Below are positions 29,224-38,951 of a stretch of DNA of 64,000 nt, in pieces. The stretch covers positions 1 to 64,000 of the forward strand of contig NZ_LZSV01000026.1 in the NCBI RefSeq assembly GCF_001665605.1, in the 5' to 3' direction. Made by a program: the position numbers and the translations under genes. Under the pieces are notes generated by a model. The model worked only from the letters and a program-made list of their open reading frames with translations, made no database searches and had not been told where the DNA came from. Within the stretch, counting starts at the first letter, position 1. Each line of letters begins with the position of its first letter. The stretch is from Mycobacterium sp. 852014-50255_SCH5639931 (lineage in GTDB: Bacteria > Actinomycetota > Actinomycetes > Mycobacteriales > Mycobacteriaceae).

Positions 29224-30668
29224 CCGACCGCGCCCTCCATCTGCAACTCGATGAGCCGGTTGAGCTCCAGGGCGTACTCCATGGGCAGTTCCTTGGCGAT
29301 CGGCTCGACGAAGCCGCGCACCACCATCGCCATCGCCTCGTCCTCGGTCAGTCCGCGGCTCATCAGGTAGAACAGCTGGTTGTCGCTGACCTTGGAGACG
29401 GTGGCCTCGTGGCCCATCGTGACGTCGTCCTCGCGGATGTCGACGTAGGGGTAGGTGTCGCTGCGGCTGATCGTATCGACTAGCAGCGCATCGCATTTCA
29501 CGCTGGAGCGCGACCCGTGTGCGCCCTTGTTCACCTGCACCAGGCCGCGGTAGGAGGTGCGGCCGCCGCCGCGGGCCACCGACTTGGAGACGATGTTGCT
29601 CGACGTGTTCGGCGCCAGGTGCAGCATCTTGGCGCCGGCGTCCTGGTGCTGGCCCTCCCCGGCGAAGGCGACCGACAAGACCTCGCCCTTGGCGTGCTCC
29701 CCGGTCATCCACACCGCCGGGTATTTCATGGTCACCTTGGACCCGATGTTGCCGTCGACCCACTCCATGGTGGCGCCGGCCTCCGCGCGGGCGCGCTTCG
29801 TGACCAGGTTGTAGACGTTGTTCGACCAGTTCTGGATGGTGGTGTAACGGCAACGCCCACCGGGCTTCACGATGATTTCCACCACCGCGGAGTGCAGCGA
29901 GTCCGACGTGTAGATGGGCGCGGTGCAACCCTCCACGTAATGCACGTAAGCATTTTCGTCGACGATGATCAGCGTCCGCTCGAACTGGCCCATGTTCTCG
30001 GTGTTGATCCGGAAGTAGGCCTGCAGCGGGATGTCGACGTGCACGCCGGGCGGGACGTAGATGAATGATCCGCCGCTCCACACCGCGGCGTTGAGCGCGG
30101 AGAACTTGTTGTCCCCGGCCGGGATCACGGTGCCGAAGTACTGCTGGAACAGCTCGGGGCGTTCCCGCAACCCGGTGTCGGTGTCGAGGAAGATGACGCC
30201 CTGGGCCTCCAGGTCCTCGCGGATCTGGTGGTAAACCACCTCGGACTCGTACTGGGCGGCCACACCGGCGACCAGGCGCTGCTTCTCGGCCTCCGGGATG
30301 CCCAGCCTGTCGTAGGTGTTCCGGATGTCCTCGGGCAGGTCATCCCAAGAGGCGGCCTGCTTTTCGGTCGAGCGCACGAAGTACTTGATGTTGTCGAAGT
30401 CGATGCCCCCGAGGTCCGAACCCCAAGTCGGCATCGGCTTGCGCTCGAAGATGCGCAACGCCTTCAGCCGCGTCTGCAGCATCCATTCGGGCTCGTTCTT
30501 CTTCGCCGAGATGTCGCGGACCACCGCCTCGGACAGCCCGCGCTGGGCGCTGGCCCCCGCGACGTCGGTGTCCGCCCAGCCGTAGCCGTACCGGCCCAGC
30601 GAGGCGATCGCCTGCTCCTGGGTCAACGGCTCAGCAGTGGCCTTTTGGGCCTCTGGCGTGAGGGTCAT
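29220..30668 (-). CDS. sufB: SufB, Fe-S scaffold subunit, intein-free
   Basis: This 482-residue protein is the site of cluster assembly in SufBCD. Family segments include AQYESEVVYHQIREDLEAQGV (about 138-158), SFIYVPPGVHVDIPLQAYFR (201-220) and YVHYVEGCTAPIYTSD (241-256), plus the C-terminal LFYLMSRGLTEDEAMAMVVRGFVEPI. In M. tuberculosis this protein is about 846 residues because it carries an intein; here the reading is continuous through the corresponding region around Cys248. The ATG overlaps the sufR stop. Confidence 0.97.
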   Translation of the reverse strand: MTLTPEAQKATAEPLTQEQAIASLGRYGYGWADTDVAGASAQRGLSEAVVRDISAKKNEPEWMLQTRLKALRIFERKPMPTWGSDLGGIDFDNIKYFVRSTEKQAASWDDLPEDIRNTYDRLGIPEAEKQRLVAGVAAQYESEVVYHQIREDLEAQGVIFLDTDTGLRERPELFQQYFGTVIPAGDNKFSALNAAVWSGGSFIYVPPGVHVDIPLQAYFRINTENMGQFERTLIIVDENAYVHYVEGCTAPIYTSDSLHSAVVEIIVKPGGRCRYTTIQNWSNNVYNLVTKRARAEAGATMEWVDGNIGSKVTMKYPAVWMTGEHAKGEVLSVAFAGEGQHQDAGAKMLHLAPNTSSNIVSKSVARGGGRTSYRGLVQVNKGAHGSRSSVKCDALLVDTISRSDTYPYVDIREDDVTMGHEATVSKVSDNQLFYLMSRGLTEDEAMAMVVRGFVEPIAKELPMEYALELNRLIELQMEGAVG

Positions 30669-31465
30669 AACGACGCTCCTTCGATGCTCGTGGTGTCGGT
30701 CATGTTGCGCCGCTCCTCCTCATCGCTTCGCGATGCATCGTCGCCGGCGCGGCGCGGGCTGGGCGCCGGGGTCAGAGGTACGTGAGTGGTGCAGGCGCAG
30801 TCCCCGTTGACGATGGTCGCCAACCGCTGCACGTGGGTCCCGAGCACCTCGGCCATGGCCTGCTGCTCGGCCTCACACAGCTCCGGGAATTCCTCGGCGA
30901 CGTGGGACACCGGGCAGTGGTGCTGGCAGATCTGCACGCCGTGGATCGGGCCGCCGACCCGTGTCGTGGTGGCGACGTACCCGGCCTTGGTCAGCGCGCC
31001 GGCCACCCGTTCGGCGGCCGCCTCGACTTCGGCGTCGTCGTCGCTGTCCGCCGCGGGCACGCCGGACAGGATCGCGTCGATTCGACGCCGGGCGAACGTG
31101 CGGACCGCATCCTCCCCGCCGATCTCCCGCAGCTGCCGCATGGCGGCCGACGCGAGGTCGTCGTAGGCGTGCTCGAGCTTGGCGCGGCCCGCCGCGGTGA
31201 GCCGGAAACGCTTGGCGGGGCGCCCGCGACCCACCTGCTGCCAGGACGCGGCGGGCACCGCCTCGGCGTCGCCCGCCTCGATCAGGGCGTCGAGATGGCG
31301 CCGCACGCCGGCGGCCGTCAACCCGAGCCGGTCGCCGATCTCGCCGGCGGTGATCGATCCCGATTCCACCAGCAGGCGCACGATGGCGCGCCGGGTGTGG
31401 CCGTCCCGCACCGCGGCGGCCGCTGCACCCACGGCAGCGTCGTCGAGGTCGGTTCGGATTTTCAC
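30665..31465 (-). CDS. sufR: SufR, Fe-S-sensing repressor of the suf operon
   Basis: This 266-residue regulator has an N-terminal winged helix (about 25-90: RRAIVRLLVESGSITAGEIGDRLGLTAAGVRRHLDAL) and C-terminal cluster cysteines Cys180, Cys184 (ICQHHCPV) and Cys197 (PELCEAE), plus CAC at 223-225. The GTG at 31465 gives nearly the M. tuberculosis length. No Shine-Dalgarno is visible, so the transcript may be leaderless. A candidate operator overlaps the start codon. Residues 237-255 (RRAGDDASRSDEEERRN) are encoded by a MIRU-type repeat. Confidence 0.93.
   Translation of the reverse strand: MKIRTDLDDAAVGAAAAAVRDGHTRRAIVRLLVESGSITAGEIGDRLGLTAAGVRRHLDALIEAGDAEAVPAASWQQVGRGRPAKRFRLTAAGRAKLEHAYDDLASAAMRQLREIGGEDAVRTFARRRIDAILSGVPAADSDDDAEVEAAAERVAGALTKAGYVATTTRVGGPIHGVQICQHHCPVSHVAEEFPELCEAEQQAMAEVLGTHVQRLATIVNGDCACTTHVPLTPAPSPRRAGDDASRSDEEERRNMTDTTSIEGASL
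30707..30750 (-). repeat. MIRU-type repeat inside the 3' end of sufR
   Basis: On the minus strand this begins CGCCGGCGACGATGCATCGC, continues GAAGCGATGAGGAGGAGC and ends GGCGC. It is read through in frame as part of SufR, followed by 11 more codons to the ATGA overlap with sufB. Confidence 0.85.
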
Positions 31466-31476
31466 AACACCAGTGT
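31462..31476 (-). promoter_or_regulatory. Candidate SufR operator overlapping the sufR start codon
   Basis: The minus strand reads ACACT-GGTGT-TGTGA. This fits the ACACT-N5-TGTGA palindrome I recall for M. tuberculosis SufR. The GTG start codon (31465-31463) lies within the right half-site, so repressor binding would cover the start of a leaderless transcript. Confidence 0.7.
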
Positions 31477-31631
31477 GACGCAATTCCGGGGATCGGTCTA
31501 CCAAGGGTGCCCTGAGCGGGCGTTGCGCTGGTCACACTCCGCCCACTTTGGGACCTTCGCCCATAGTGGCCGGCCCGCCGCGCCGAATAGCGTCGGCGGT
31601 GGTATTGAAATCTCCCAAAGAAGGAATTGAC

Positions 31632-31922
31632 ATGGCTCAGACGACTGAATCGAAGTCCGTCGCATCGTATTCGACCGACCTGCTCGACGAGGTACGCGAA
31701 TCGGCCAAAGCCGGCCAGCACGCCGCGGCGGAGGCGCTTCGGGCGTTCCACAAGACCCTTGACGAGGCAATCCCGGAGGCCGTGCAACCGCTGCGCACCA
31801 AGATTGTCGACGCCGCTATCGAACTGGCCGACAAGCTCGTCGCCGCCCAGTATCAGTTCAACCGCAGGCTGGTCTCGACCGCGGATCGGGCGCTGAGCAA
31901 GGCTGACGGCGAACAGAAGTAG
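31632..31922 (+). CDS. Small helical protein of unknown function
   Basis: This 96-residue, Ala/Glu/Lys-rich protein is predicted to be almost wholly helical (about 14-90), with a regular amphipathic pattern (DLLDEVRESAKAGQHAAAEALRAFHKTLDEAIPEAVQPL...). It has no signal peptide or Cys. The ATG at 31632 is preceded by GAAGGAA. The composition recalls phasin-like or HBHA-like helical proteins, but I cannot assign a family. It is divergent from sufR, across the suf promoter region. Confidence 0.75.
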   Translation: MAQTTESKSVASYSTDLLDEVRESAKAGQHAAAEALRAFHKTLDEAIPEAVQPLRTKIVDAAIELADKLVAAQYQFNRRLVSTADRALSKADGEQK

Positions 31923-31964
31923 CCAGGGCGGGGGTTTTCGCCGGCTCGCCTTCGGTGATGCGGA

Positions 31965-32795
31965 TCAACCGCCTTCATGCGGGCCGTGTTCGTCGATAGC
32001 CGGATTCGCGGCACGGGCTAATGCCGCTGTGGCCGAACGCAATTCGTTGGCGGATTCCAACCTTGCGGGAAAGCCGACCCGGGCGTAGGCCACCCCGCGG
32101 GGGGTGTGCACCCGCAGGTCCAGGCCGTAGCGGTCGACGCCGGTACACAGTGCCGTGTCGGTGTCGGGGTAGCCGCCGAAGATTCGGGCCATGGCGGCCA
32201 GCGAGTCGGCGTGGTCGGCGTTGAGATGTGCGAGGGCCCGGGCGGCCGCGGGCGCAACCGGATCCGGGGAGGCGGCCGCGTACTGATCGCCGGTGGCCGA
32301 GTCCATCCGACCGTATCCACCTACCCAGCGCACCCGCTGAACCCGTAGCACCCACAGGCTGAAGTCGCTGAAGTCCAGGTAGTGCCGGGCGGCGGGGACC
32401 GCCGTCAGGTATGCCGCCCGGGCGTCGCCGTGCTCGGACCCCGCGGGCTTCGCGACCACCCCGGCCAGGGTGATTCGGCTGCCGGCCAGCGGGTCGGTGT
32501 CGCCGCTCGCCGCCACGATCGACAGGCTGGCCCTCGGGTCCCGCGCGAGGTTGCGGCCGTGCTCGGCCAGGCTCGAGACGCACAGCACGGGCATCCCGTC
32601 CAGCAGTCCATAGGCCACCAATGACGCCCACGGGTCGCCGTCAGCGGTCAACGTGGCCAGCGTGGCGACGTTGGTGGCGGCGGCGATGCTGCGGGCCTGC
32701 TCCGCCGCGGACGGGCGGGCCTCGTTAGTCGGCGAGCGCAGGGGTGGCGGCACGGAGGGTGCGTCCCCTGGGTCGCCATGGTCGCGAATCGCCAC
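31965..32795 (-). CDS. HugZ-like FMN-binding split-barrel protein with DUF2470 domain
   Basis: The product is about 276 residues. The pyridoxamine 5'-phosphate oxidase-like split barrel (about 25-165: NVATLATLTADGDPWASLVAYGLLDGMPVLCVSSLAEHGRNLARDPRASLSI) is followed by a DUF2470-type domain (about 190-270: ALAHLNADHADSLAAMARIFGG). This domain pair is typical of HugZ and related heme-handling proteins. The start is unsure: the GTG at 32795 is plausible, and the frame continues to an ATG at 32912 that would overlap the NlpC/P60 relic by 23 bases. Heme degradation is an inference from the domain pair only. Confidence 0.82.
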   Translation of the reverse strand: MAIRDHGDPGDAPSVPPPLRSPTNEARPSAAEQARSIAAATNVATLATLTADGDPWASLVAYGLLDGMPVLCVSSLAEHGRNLARDPRASLSIVAASGDTDPLAGSRITLAGVVAKPAGSEHGDARAAYLTAVPAARHYLDFSDFSLWVLRVQRVRWVGGYGRMDSATGDQYAAASPDPVAPAAARALAHLNADHADSLAAMARIFGGYPDTDTALCTGVDRYGLDLRVHTPRGVAYARVGFPARLESANELRSATAALARAANPAIDEHGPHEGG

Positions 32796-32889
32796 GAAGG
32801 CGAGGCTAGCGCGAAGGGCCTTGTCAACCGGATGCAGTGCCTCGCCGCCGCGCCGAGCCCGGCCGTCGCGCCGATCTCCGTGACTCGTC

Positions 32890-33696
32890 TCAGCCGATCG
32901 GCCGCCACGCAACGATTACCGCGTCCCGGTACCAGCCGACCCGATTGCGGACCTGGACTCCGATGAGGTTCTGGGCGCTGACCCGGCTGTCGATGATGTG
33001 ATCGTCGTCGACGTAAATGACCACGTGCGAGGCCTCGGCACTTCCGTTGGGGTGCAATTAGATCAGATCCGCGGGCTGGAACGGTCCCTCTTTCGGGATG
33101 CGTCGGCCCATCGGACCGGCGGTGCCCTCCGCCTGTTGGTGGACATTGCCGCCGAACTTGATGGCCAGGCCGTAGTTGTAGGTCCAAGCGGTGAAATTGG
33201 AACAGTCCAGACCTCGTCCCGGACCCCAGGCCGTCGGCCCGGGTGGGGCATCGGCATCGGGATTCTCTTCGGACACACCGGCATAGGTCGAGGCCGGTGG
33301 TTCCCAGCCGGGGATGTGATGGTGGCGGTATTGCAGCCCCAGCGGATTGCCGGGCGCGTAGATGTAACGCATCGCCACCGCGAGGATCCGTTCCCGCTTC
33401 CAGGCGGCGGGATCGCAACGCGCATTTTGCGGAATGCTCGGCGGCGGCAGGGCTTTTGCCCGTGGTCCCCATCCCCTGTTCACGTATTGGCCCTCGGCGT
33501 CGGTGCGGTACCACTGGGCCGGAGGATCGTCGGTTTGCGGCAGCGCGTCGCGGCTGGCGAAGTCCGCCGTCAGCGAGTCCCAGCTGCAGGAGAAGCGGTA
33601 GGACACCTCACCGTTGTCGCCGCGAGCCAACCCAGTCGGAGTTGCCAGGCACAGCACCGACATCAAGGAAAGGACCAACCGTCTTCGAGGCCTCAA
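32890..33696 (-). pseudogene. NlpC/P60-like secreted protein broken by an in-frame TAA
   Basis: The frame starts at a TTG (33696) with a signal peptide (about 1-25, LVLSLMSVLCLATPTGLA). It has the NlpC/P60 nucleophile Cys165 in GLDCSNFTAW and stops at a TAA (33058-33060) after PADLI. The same frame continues without a shift for 55 more codons (LHPNGSAEASHVVIYV... to VIVAWRPIG) and ends with TGA at 32890. The continuation carries the catalytic His (SHVV, position 224) and the last strands of the fold. A single TAC/TAT to TAA change explains this. The family usually has a Tyr or Phe in this place. The truncated 212-residue product would be inactive. Sequencing error or readthrough are alternatives. 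Confidence 0.8.
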
Positions 33697-33766
33697 TGAG
33701 CCTCCGACCGGTGTGATGGCGGCGGCGAGCCAACGGGCGGGGTGCCCCGACGGCTACGCTGCTCTG

Positions 33767-35475
33767 ATGGCAGCCCGCCACCACGTGCTGAGCTCGTCGA
33801 TCGCCAGCTTGCATGGCGACGAGCAGGCGGTGGGCACGCCGCTGAACGATAGCGAGCTCACCGCGCTGCTGCGCACCCGCCTGTTCGGCGCCACCGGCAC
33901 CATCCTGATGGCGATCGGCGCGCTCGGCGCCGGGGCCCGGCCCGTCGTGCAGGACCCCACCTTCGGGGTGCGGTTGCTCAACCTGCCGTCGCGGATCCAG
34001 ACGGTGTCGCTGACGATGACGACGACCGGCGCGGTCATGATGGCGCTGGCCTGGCTGATGCTCGGCCGGTTCGCGTTGGGCAGCAGGCGAATGTCCCGAG
34101 GTGACCTGGACCGCACCCTGCTGTTGTGGACGCTGCCGCTGCTGATCGCGCCGCCGATGTACAGCAAGGACGTCTACTCGTACCTGGCCCAGAGCCAGAT
34201 CTCTTTGGAAGGGCTCGACCCCTACCGGGTGGGGCCGGCGTCCGGACTCGGCCTGTCCCACGTCTTCACGCTGTCGGTCCCCACGCTCTGGCGGGAGACG
34301 CCGGCGCCTTACGGCCCGCTCTTCCTGTGGATCGGGCGCGGCATCTCGGCGGTCACCGGGGAGAACATCGTCGCCGCCGTGCTGTGTCACCGACTGGTGG
34401 AGCTGATCGGCGTGGGGTTGATCGTGTGGGCAACCCCGCGGCTGGCCCGGCGCTGCGGCGTCGCCGAGGTCAGCGCGCTGTGGCTGGGCGCGGCCAATCC
34501 GCTGCTGATCATGCATCTGGTCGCCGGCGTGCACAACGAGGCGCTGATGCTCGGGCTGATGCTCGCGGGCGCCGAGTTCGCGCTGCGGGGCATCGATTCT
34601 CCGCGGCTGTTGCCGGCCTCCTGGCGGCCCGGCCCCGATTGGGAGCCGCTGGGCATGCTGCTGGCCGGCGCCGTCCTGATCACGCTGTCGTCGCAGGTGA
34701 AACTGCCGTCGCTGCTGGCCCTCGGGTTCGTCACGATGGCGCTGGCCTACCGCTGCGGGGGCAACCTGCGGGCGCTGCTGCTGGCCGGCGGCGCGATGAC
34801 GACGCTGTCGCTGGCGGTGATGGCGGCGGTCGGCTGGGCCAGCGGCCTGGGGTTCGGCTGGATCTACACGCTCGGCACCGCCAACGTCGTCCGCAGCTGG
34901 ATGTCGCCGCCCACCCTGCTCGCCCTGGGCACCGGGCAGGTGGGGATCCTGCTGGGATTCGGCGATCACACCACCGCGGTGCTGGGGCTCACCCGCGCCA
35001 TCGGCGTGCTGATCATCACGGTGATGGTGGGCTGGCTGCTGGTGGCCGTCTTCCGCGGCCGGTTGCACCCGATCGGTGGCCTGGGCGTGGCGCTGGGCGT
35101 CACCGTGCTGCTGTTTCCCGTCGTACAGCCCTGGTACCTGCTGTGGGCGATCATTCCGCTGGCCGCCTGGGCGACCCGCAGCGGATTCCGGGTGGCGGTC
35201 ATCGTCATCACCCTCGTCGTCGGCATCTTCGGCCCGACGGCCAACGGGGACCGCTTCGCGCTGTTCCAGATCGTGGACGCCACCTTGGCCAGCACCGTCA
35301 TCGTCGCGGGGCTCATCGCGCTGACGTACACCCGCTTGCCGTGGCGGCGGCTCCCATCCGAGGGCGCCGAAGCGCCGGAGACGGCCGCCGAAACCGCGCC
35401 CGCGCCCGAGAACGCTCAGGCCCCCCTGGCCACCCCTCGTTCCCAGGCGGTGCCCGACGCCTACGCTGATTCCAC

Positions 35476-35479
<4 letters not shown>
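33767..35479 (+). CDS. mptB: Alpha-(1->6) mannopyranosyltransferase MptB (GT-C)
   Basis: This 570-residue polytopic membrane protein has about 12-13 helices. It uses polyprenyl-phosphomannose to extend the lipomannan/lipoarabinomannan core. Its N-terminus MAARHHVLSSSIASLHGDEQAVG and conserved blocks (DPTFGVRLLNLPSRIQTVSL, APPMYSKDVYSYLAQSQI with the acidic GT-C loop) match M. tuberculosis MptB closely. A segment of about 30 residues present in M. tuberculosis after FALRGID is shorter here. The ATG at 33767 fits that alignment. Its stop overlaps the ABC ATPase start. Confidence 0.95.
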
Positions 35480-36407
<928 letters not shown>

Positions 36408-36411
<4 letters not shown>

Positions 36412-37187
36412 CCCAATCGAACGTCTTCCCCGCGGGGACCTTCACCCCCGACCCGCGACCCAGCACGGTGCCGCGGATGCTGGCCGCGCAGTTCGGCCTC
36501 GAGCTCAAGCTGCTGCTGCGCAACGGCGAGCAGCTGCTGCTGACCATGTTCATCCCGATCACGCTCCTGATCGGGCTCACGCTGCTGCCGTTCGGCTCCT
36601 TCGGGCACAACCGCGCCGCCACCTTCGTCCCGGCCATCATGGCCCTCGCGGTCATCTCGACCGCCTTCACCGGGCAGGCCATCGCGGTCGCCTTCGACCG
36701 CCGCTACGGCGCGCTCAAGCGGTTGGGGGCGACCCCGCTGCCGGTCTGGGGCATCATCGCCGGCAAGGCGCTGGCCGTGGTCACCGTGGTGTTCCTGCAG
36801 GCAATCCTGTTGGGCGCCATCGGGTTTGCGCTGGGCTGGCGGCCCGCCCTGGCCGCGTTGGCGCTGGGTGCGGCGGTCATCGCGCTGGGCACTGCGGGCT
36901 TCACCGCCCTCGGGCTGTTGTTGGGCGGGACGCTGCGGGCCGAGATCGTGCTCGCGATCGCCAACCTGCTGTGGTTCGTCTTCGCCGGGCTCGGCGCGCT
37001 GACGATGGAATCCGGGATGATCCCGACCGGCGTCAAGTGGGCGGCCCGGCTCACCCCGTCGGGCGCGCTGACCGAGGCCCTGTCGCGGGCGATGGTCCTG
37101 TCGGTGGACTGGTTCGGCATCGTCGTCCTGGCGGTGTGGGGGGCGCTCGCGGCGCTGGCGGCGCTGCGCTGGTTTCGGTTCACCTGA
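36408..37187 (+). CDS. ABC-2 type exporter permease (Rv1457c-like)
   Basis: This 259-residue protein has six predicted membrane helices, starting with MFIPITLLIGLTLLPFG, of the ABC-2/DrrB type. Residues 1-35 are cytoplasmic. The GTG at 36408 overlaps the ATPase stop (GTGA), so the two subunits are coupled. Together they form an exporter of unknown substrate. The gene is followed by an 11-bp inverted repeat (37193-37256). Confidence 0.93.
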
Positions 37188-37192
37188 CGGGG

Positions 37193-37256
37193 CGTCGAGA
37201 TTGGCGCCATGGTCGTGGGGGGCGCCGCCGGAACAGCCGTCACGGCAATCTCGACG
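37193..37256. repeat. 11-bp inverted repeat around GGCGCC palindromes
   Basis: Arms 37193-37203 (CGTCGAGATTG) and 37246-37256 are exact complements. The 42-base loop contains two GGCGCC hexamers that could form an inner stem. It begins 6 bases after the permease stop and may terminate or attenuate transcription before the heme A synthase gene. Confidence 0.65.
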
Positions 37257-37306
37257 ACGCGAGGGCTTACTACAGGACGTAGTTTTCGTTGGCCTACCAT
37301 CGGGCC

Positions 37307-38263
37307 ATGCCCGTGGGACGAACGCTGATGCGGTTGGTGGACCTCCTCCCCAATCCGAGCGTGCGCGTCCAGCGCCTCATCGCCGCGGCCGTCATCCTCA
37401 CCCAGGGCGGCATCGCCGTCACCGGAGCGATCGTCCGGGTCACCGCGTCGGGGCTGGGTTGTCCCACCTGGCCGCAGTGCTTTCCGGGCAGCTTCGTCCC
37501 GGTCGCGCACGCCGAGGTGCCGCGCGTCCACCAGGCGGTCGAGTTCGGCAATCGCATGATCACCTTCGCGGTGGTCGTCGCCGCGGCGCTGGCCGTGTTG
37601 GCCGTGACCCGGGCCCGCCGACGCCGGGAAGTCCTGGTGTACGCGTGGCTGATGCCGGTGTCGACGGTGGTGCAGGCGGTCATCGGCGGCATCACCGTGC
37701 GTACCGGGCTGCTGTGGTGGACGGTGGCCATCCACCTGCTCACCTCGATGACGATGGTGTGGCTGTCGGTGCTGCTCTACGTCAAGATCGGCGAGCCCGA
37801 CGACGGAGTGGTGCACCGGCGCGTGGCCCGGCCGTTGCGCGCCCTGACGGCGCTGATCGGCCTGGACCTGGCCGTGGTGCTGGTCACCGGCACGCTGGTG
37901 ACGGCCGCCGGGCCGCACGCGGGTGACCGCAGCCCCACCCGCACGGTGCCGCGGCTCGAGGTCGCCGTCGACACCCTGGTCCACGCGCACTCCTCGCTGC
38001 TGGTCGCCTACCTCGCCCTGCTGGTCGGGCTGGCCTTCGGCCTGCTGGCGGTGCGCGCCGCCCGGCCCATCCTGCGGCGCCTGATCGTGCTGCTCGCCCT
38101 GGTGTGCGCACAGGCCGCGGTCGGCACCGCCCAGTACTTCACCGGGGTGCCCGCCGCGCTGGTCGCCCTGCACGTGGCCGGGGCCGCGGCGTGCACCGCG
38201 GCGACCGCGGCGCTATGGGCGTCGATGCGAGAACGGGCCGAGCCCGAGCCGCTCGCAGGCTGA
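37307..38263 (+). CDS. ctaA: Heme A synthase, COX15/CtaA family (Rv1456c-like)
   Basis: This 318-residue membrane protein has eight predicted helices and oxidises heme O to heme A for cytochrome aa3 oxidase. The family segments are RVTASGLGCPTWPQCFPG (with the paired extracytoplasmic Cys), the His in VHQAVEFGNR, the segment TLVTAAGPHAGD and VHAHSSLL. The ATG at 37307 matches the M. tuberculosis N-terminus (MP.GR...VRLVDLLP). ctaB, which makes its substrate heme O, is about 6 kb away. The 3' end overlaps the convergent gene by 51 bases. Confidence 0.92.
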   Translation: MPVGRTLMRLVDLLPNPSVRVQRLIAAAVILTQGGIAVTGAIVRVTASGLGCPTWPQCFPGSFVPVAHAEVPRVHQAVEFGNRMITFAVVVAAALAVLAVTRARRRREVLVYAWLMPVSTVVQAVIGGITVRTGLLWWTVAIHLLTSMTMVWLSVLLYVKIGEPDDGVVHRRVARPLRALTALIGLDLAVVLVTGTLVTAAGPHAGDRSPTRTVPRLEVAVDTLVHAHSSLLVAYLALLVGLAFGLLAVRAARPILRRLIVLLALVCAQAAVGTAQYFTGVPAALVALHVAGAAACTAATAALWASMRERAEPEPLAG

Positions 38264-38932
38264 CTCCACGGCCAGCGCGAACTCGCGCTGGGCGCGCTCG
38301 CGGGTGGCGGCGTCCAGGTGCCGCCAGCCCAGCGCCGGCGCGACGAGGTCGAGCCGCACCAGCCGATCCCCGGCCACGTCGGCGCGCGCGTAGAGCAGGT
38401 CGCGCACGGCGATTCCGGCGCGATCCGCGGCCGCCGCGAGCGCGGCGTAGCCGAGGTCCCACGCTTCGAACTCCGGCTCGTCCGGCCAGGCGTGCGATTG
38501 CTTGCCGCCGAGAAAGATCAACGCCGACTGCGCCACGTGCCGGTCACGCGGGCCGTCAAGCACAGTCGGCACCCCGTCGTTCTCCAGGTCGCGTAGATAC
38601 CGCTCCTCGAGGTTCCAAGCGACCGCGTCGGGCGGGTTGAGCAGGTGGCGCACCCGCCGCGCCCAGGCCAAGAATTCGTCGCGTCGGTCCGGATCGTCCG
38701 CGGTCGCACGCAGGATGACCAGGTCAGCGCGCACGGTCTCGCGGTCGTCCCAGGACCGCCAGCGGGCGTGTAGTCCACGAGTTCGCAACGCGGGCACCAG
38801 GCCGACATCGTCGGGGTGTCGCGGGCGCTGGCCCGATTGCCCGGCTCCACTTCTGGCCGCTTCCCGGCCCCCACCGCCGGGCCCCGCCAGCACGATGCGG
38901 GGATGGAAGATGTCCGGACGGGCGAGTTTCAT
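38213..38932 (-). CDS. ATP-grasp-like protein, apparently lacking its central part (Rv1455-like)
   Basis: This 239-residue protein starts with the Rv1455-type MKLARPDIFHPRIVLAG. It continues through RGLHARWRSWDD, VAWNLEERYLRDL and GVPTV, the N-terminal half of ATP-grasp ligase-like proteins. After only about a dozen residues it goes to ALIFLGGKQSHA, normally found after the ATP-binding lysine strands. The ATP-binding subdomain thus seems deleted in frame. The N-terminal Gly/Arg-rich insertion (PGGGGREAARSGAGQSGQRPRH) also looks degenerate. The ATG at 38932 is preferred over 38953. Catalysis is doubtful. Confidence 0.7.
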   Translation of the reverse strand: MKLARPDIFHPRIVLAGPGGGGREAARSGAGQSGQRPRHPDDVGLVPALRTRGLHARWRSWDDRETVRADLVILRATADDPDRRDEFLAWARRVRHLLNPPDAVAWNLEERYLRDLENDGVPTVLDGPRDRHVAQSALIFLGGKQSHAWPDEPEFEAWDLGYAALAAAADRAGIAVRDLLYARADVAGDRLVRLDLVAPALGWRHLDAATRERAQREFALAVESACERLGLGPFSHRRP

Positions 38933-38951
38933 GCCCAGGCATGATAAGCAC

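Noticed and set aside
29220..30668. Intein within sufB, expected from M. tuberculosis
   Set aside because: The protein is 482 residues and continuous in all SufB motifs; there is no intein block or splice junction.
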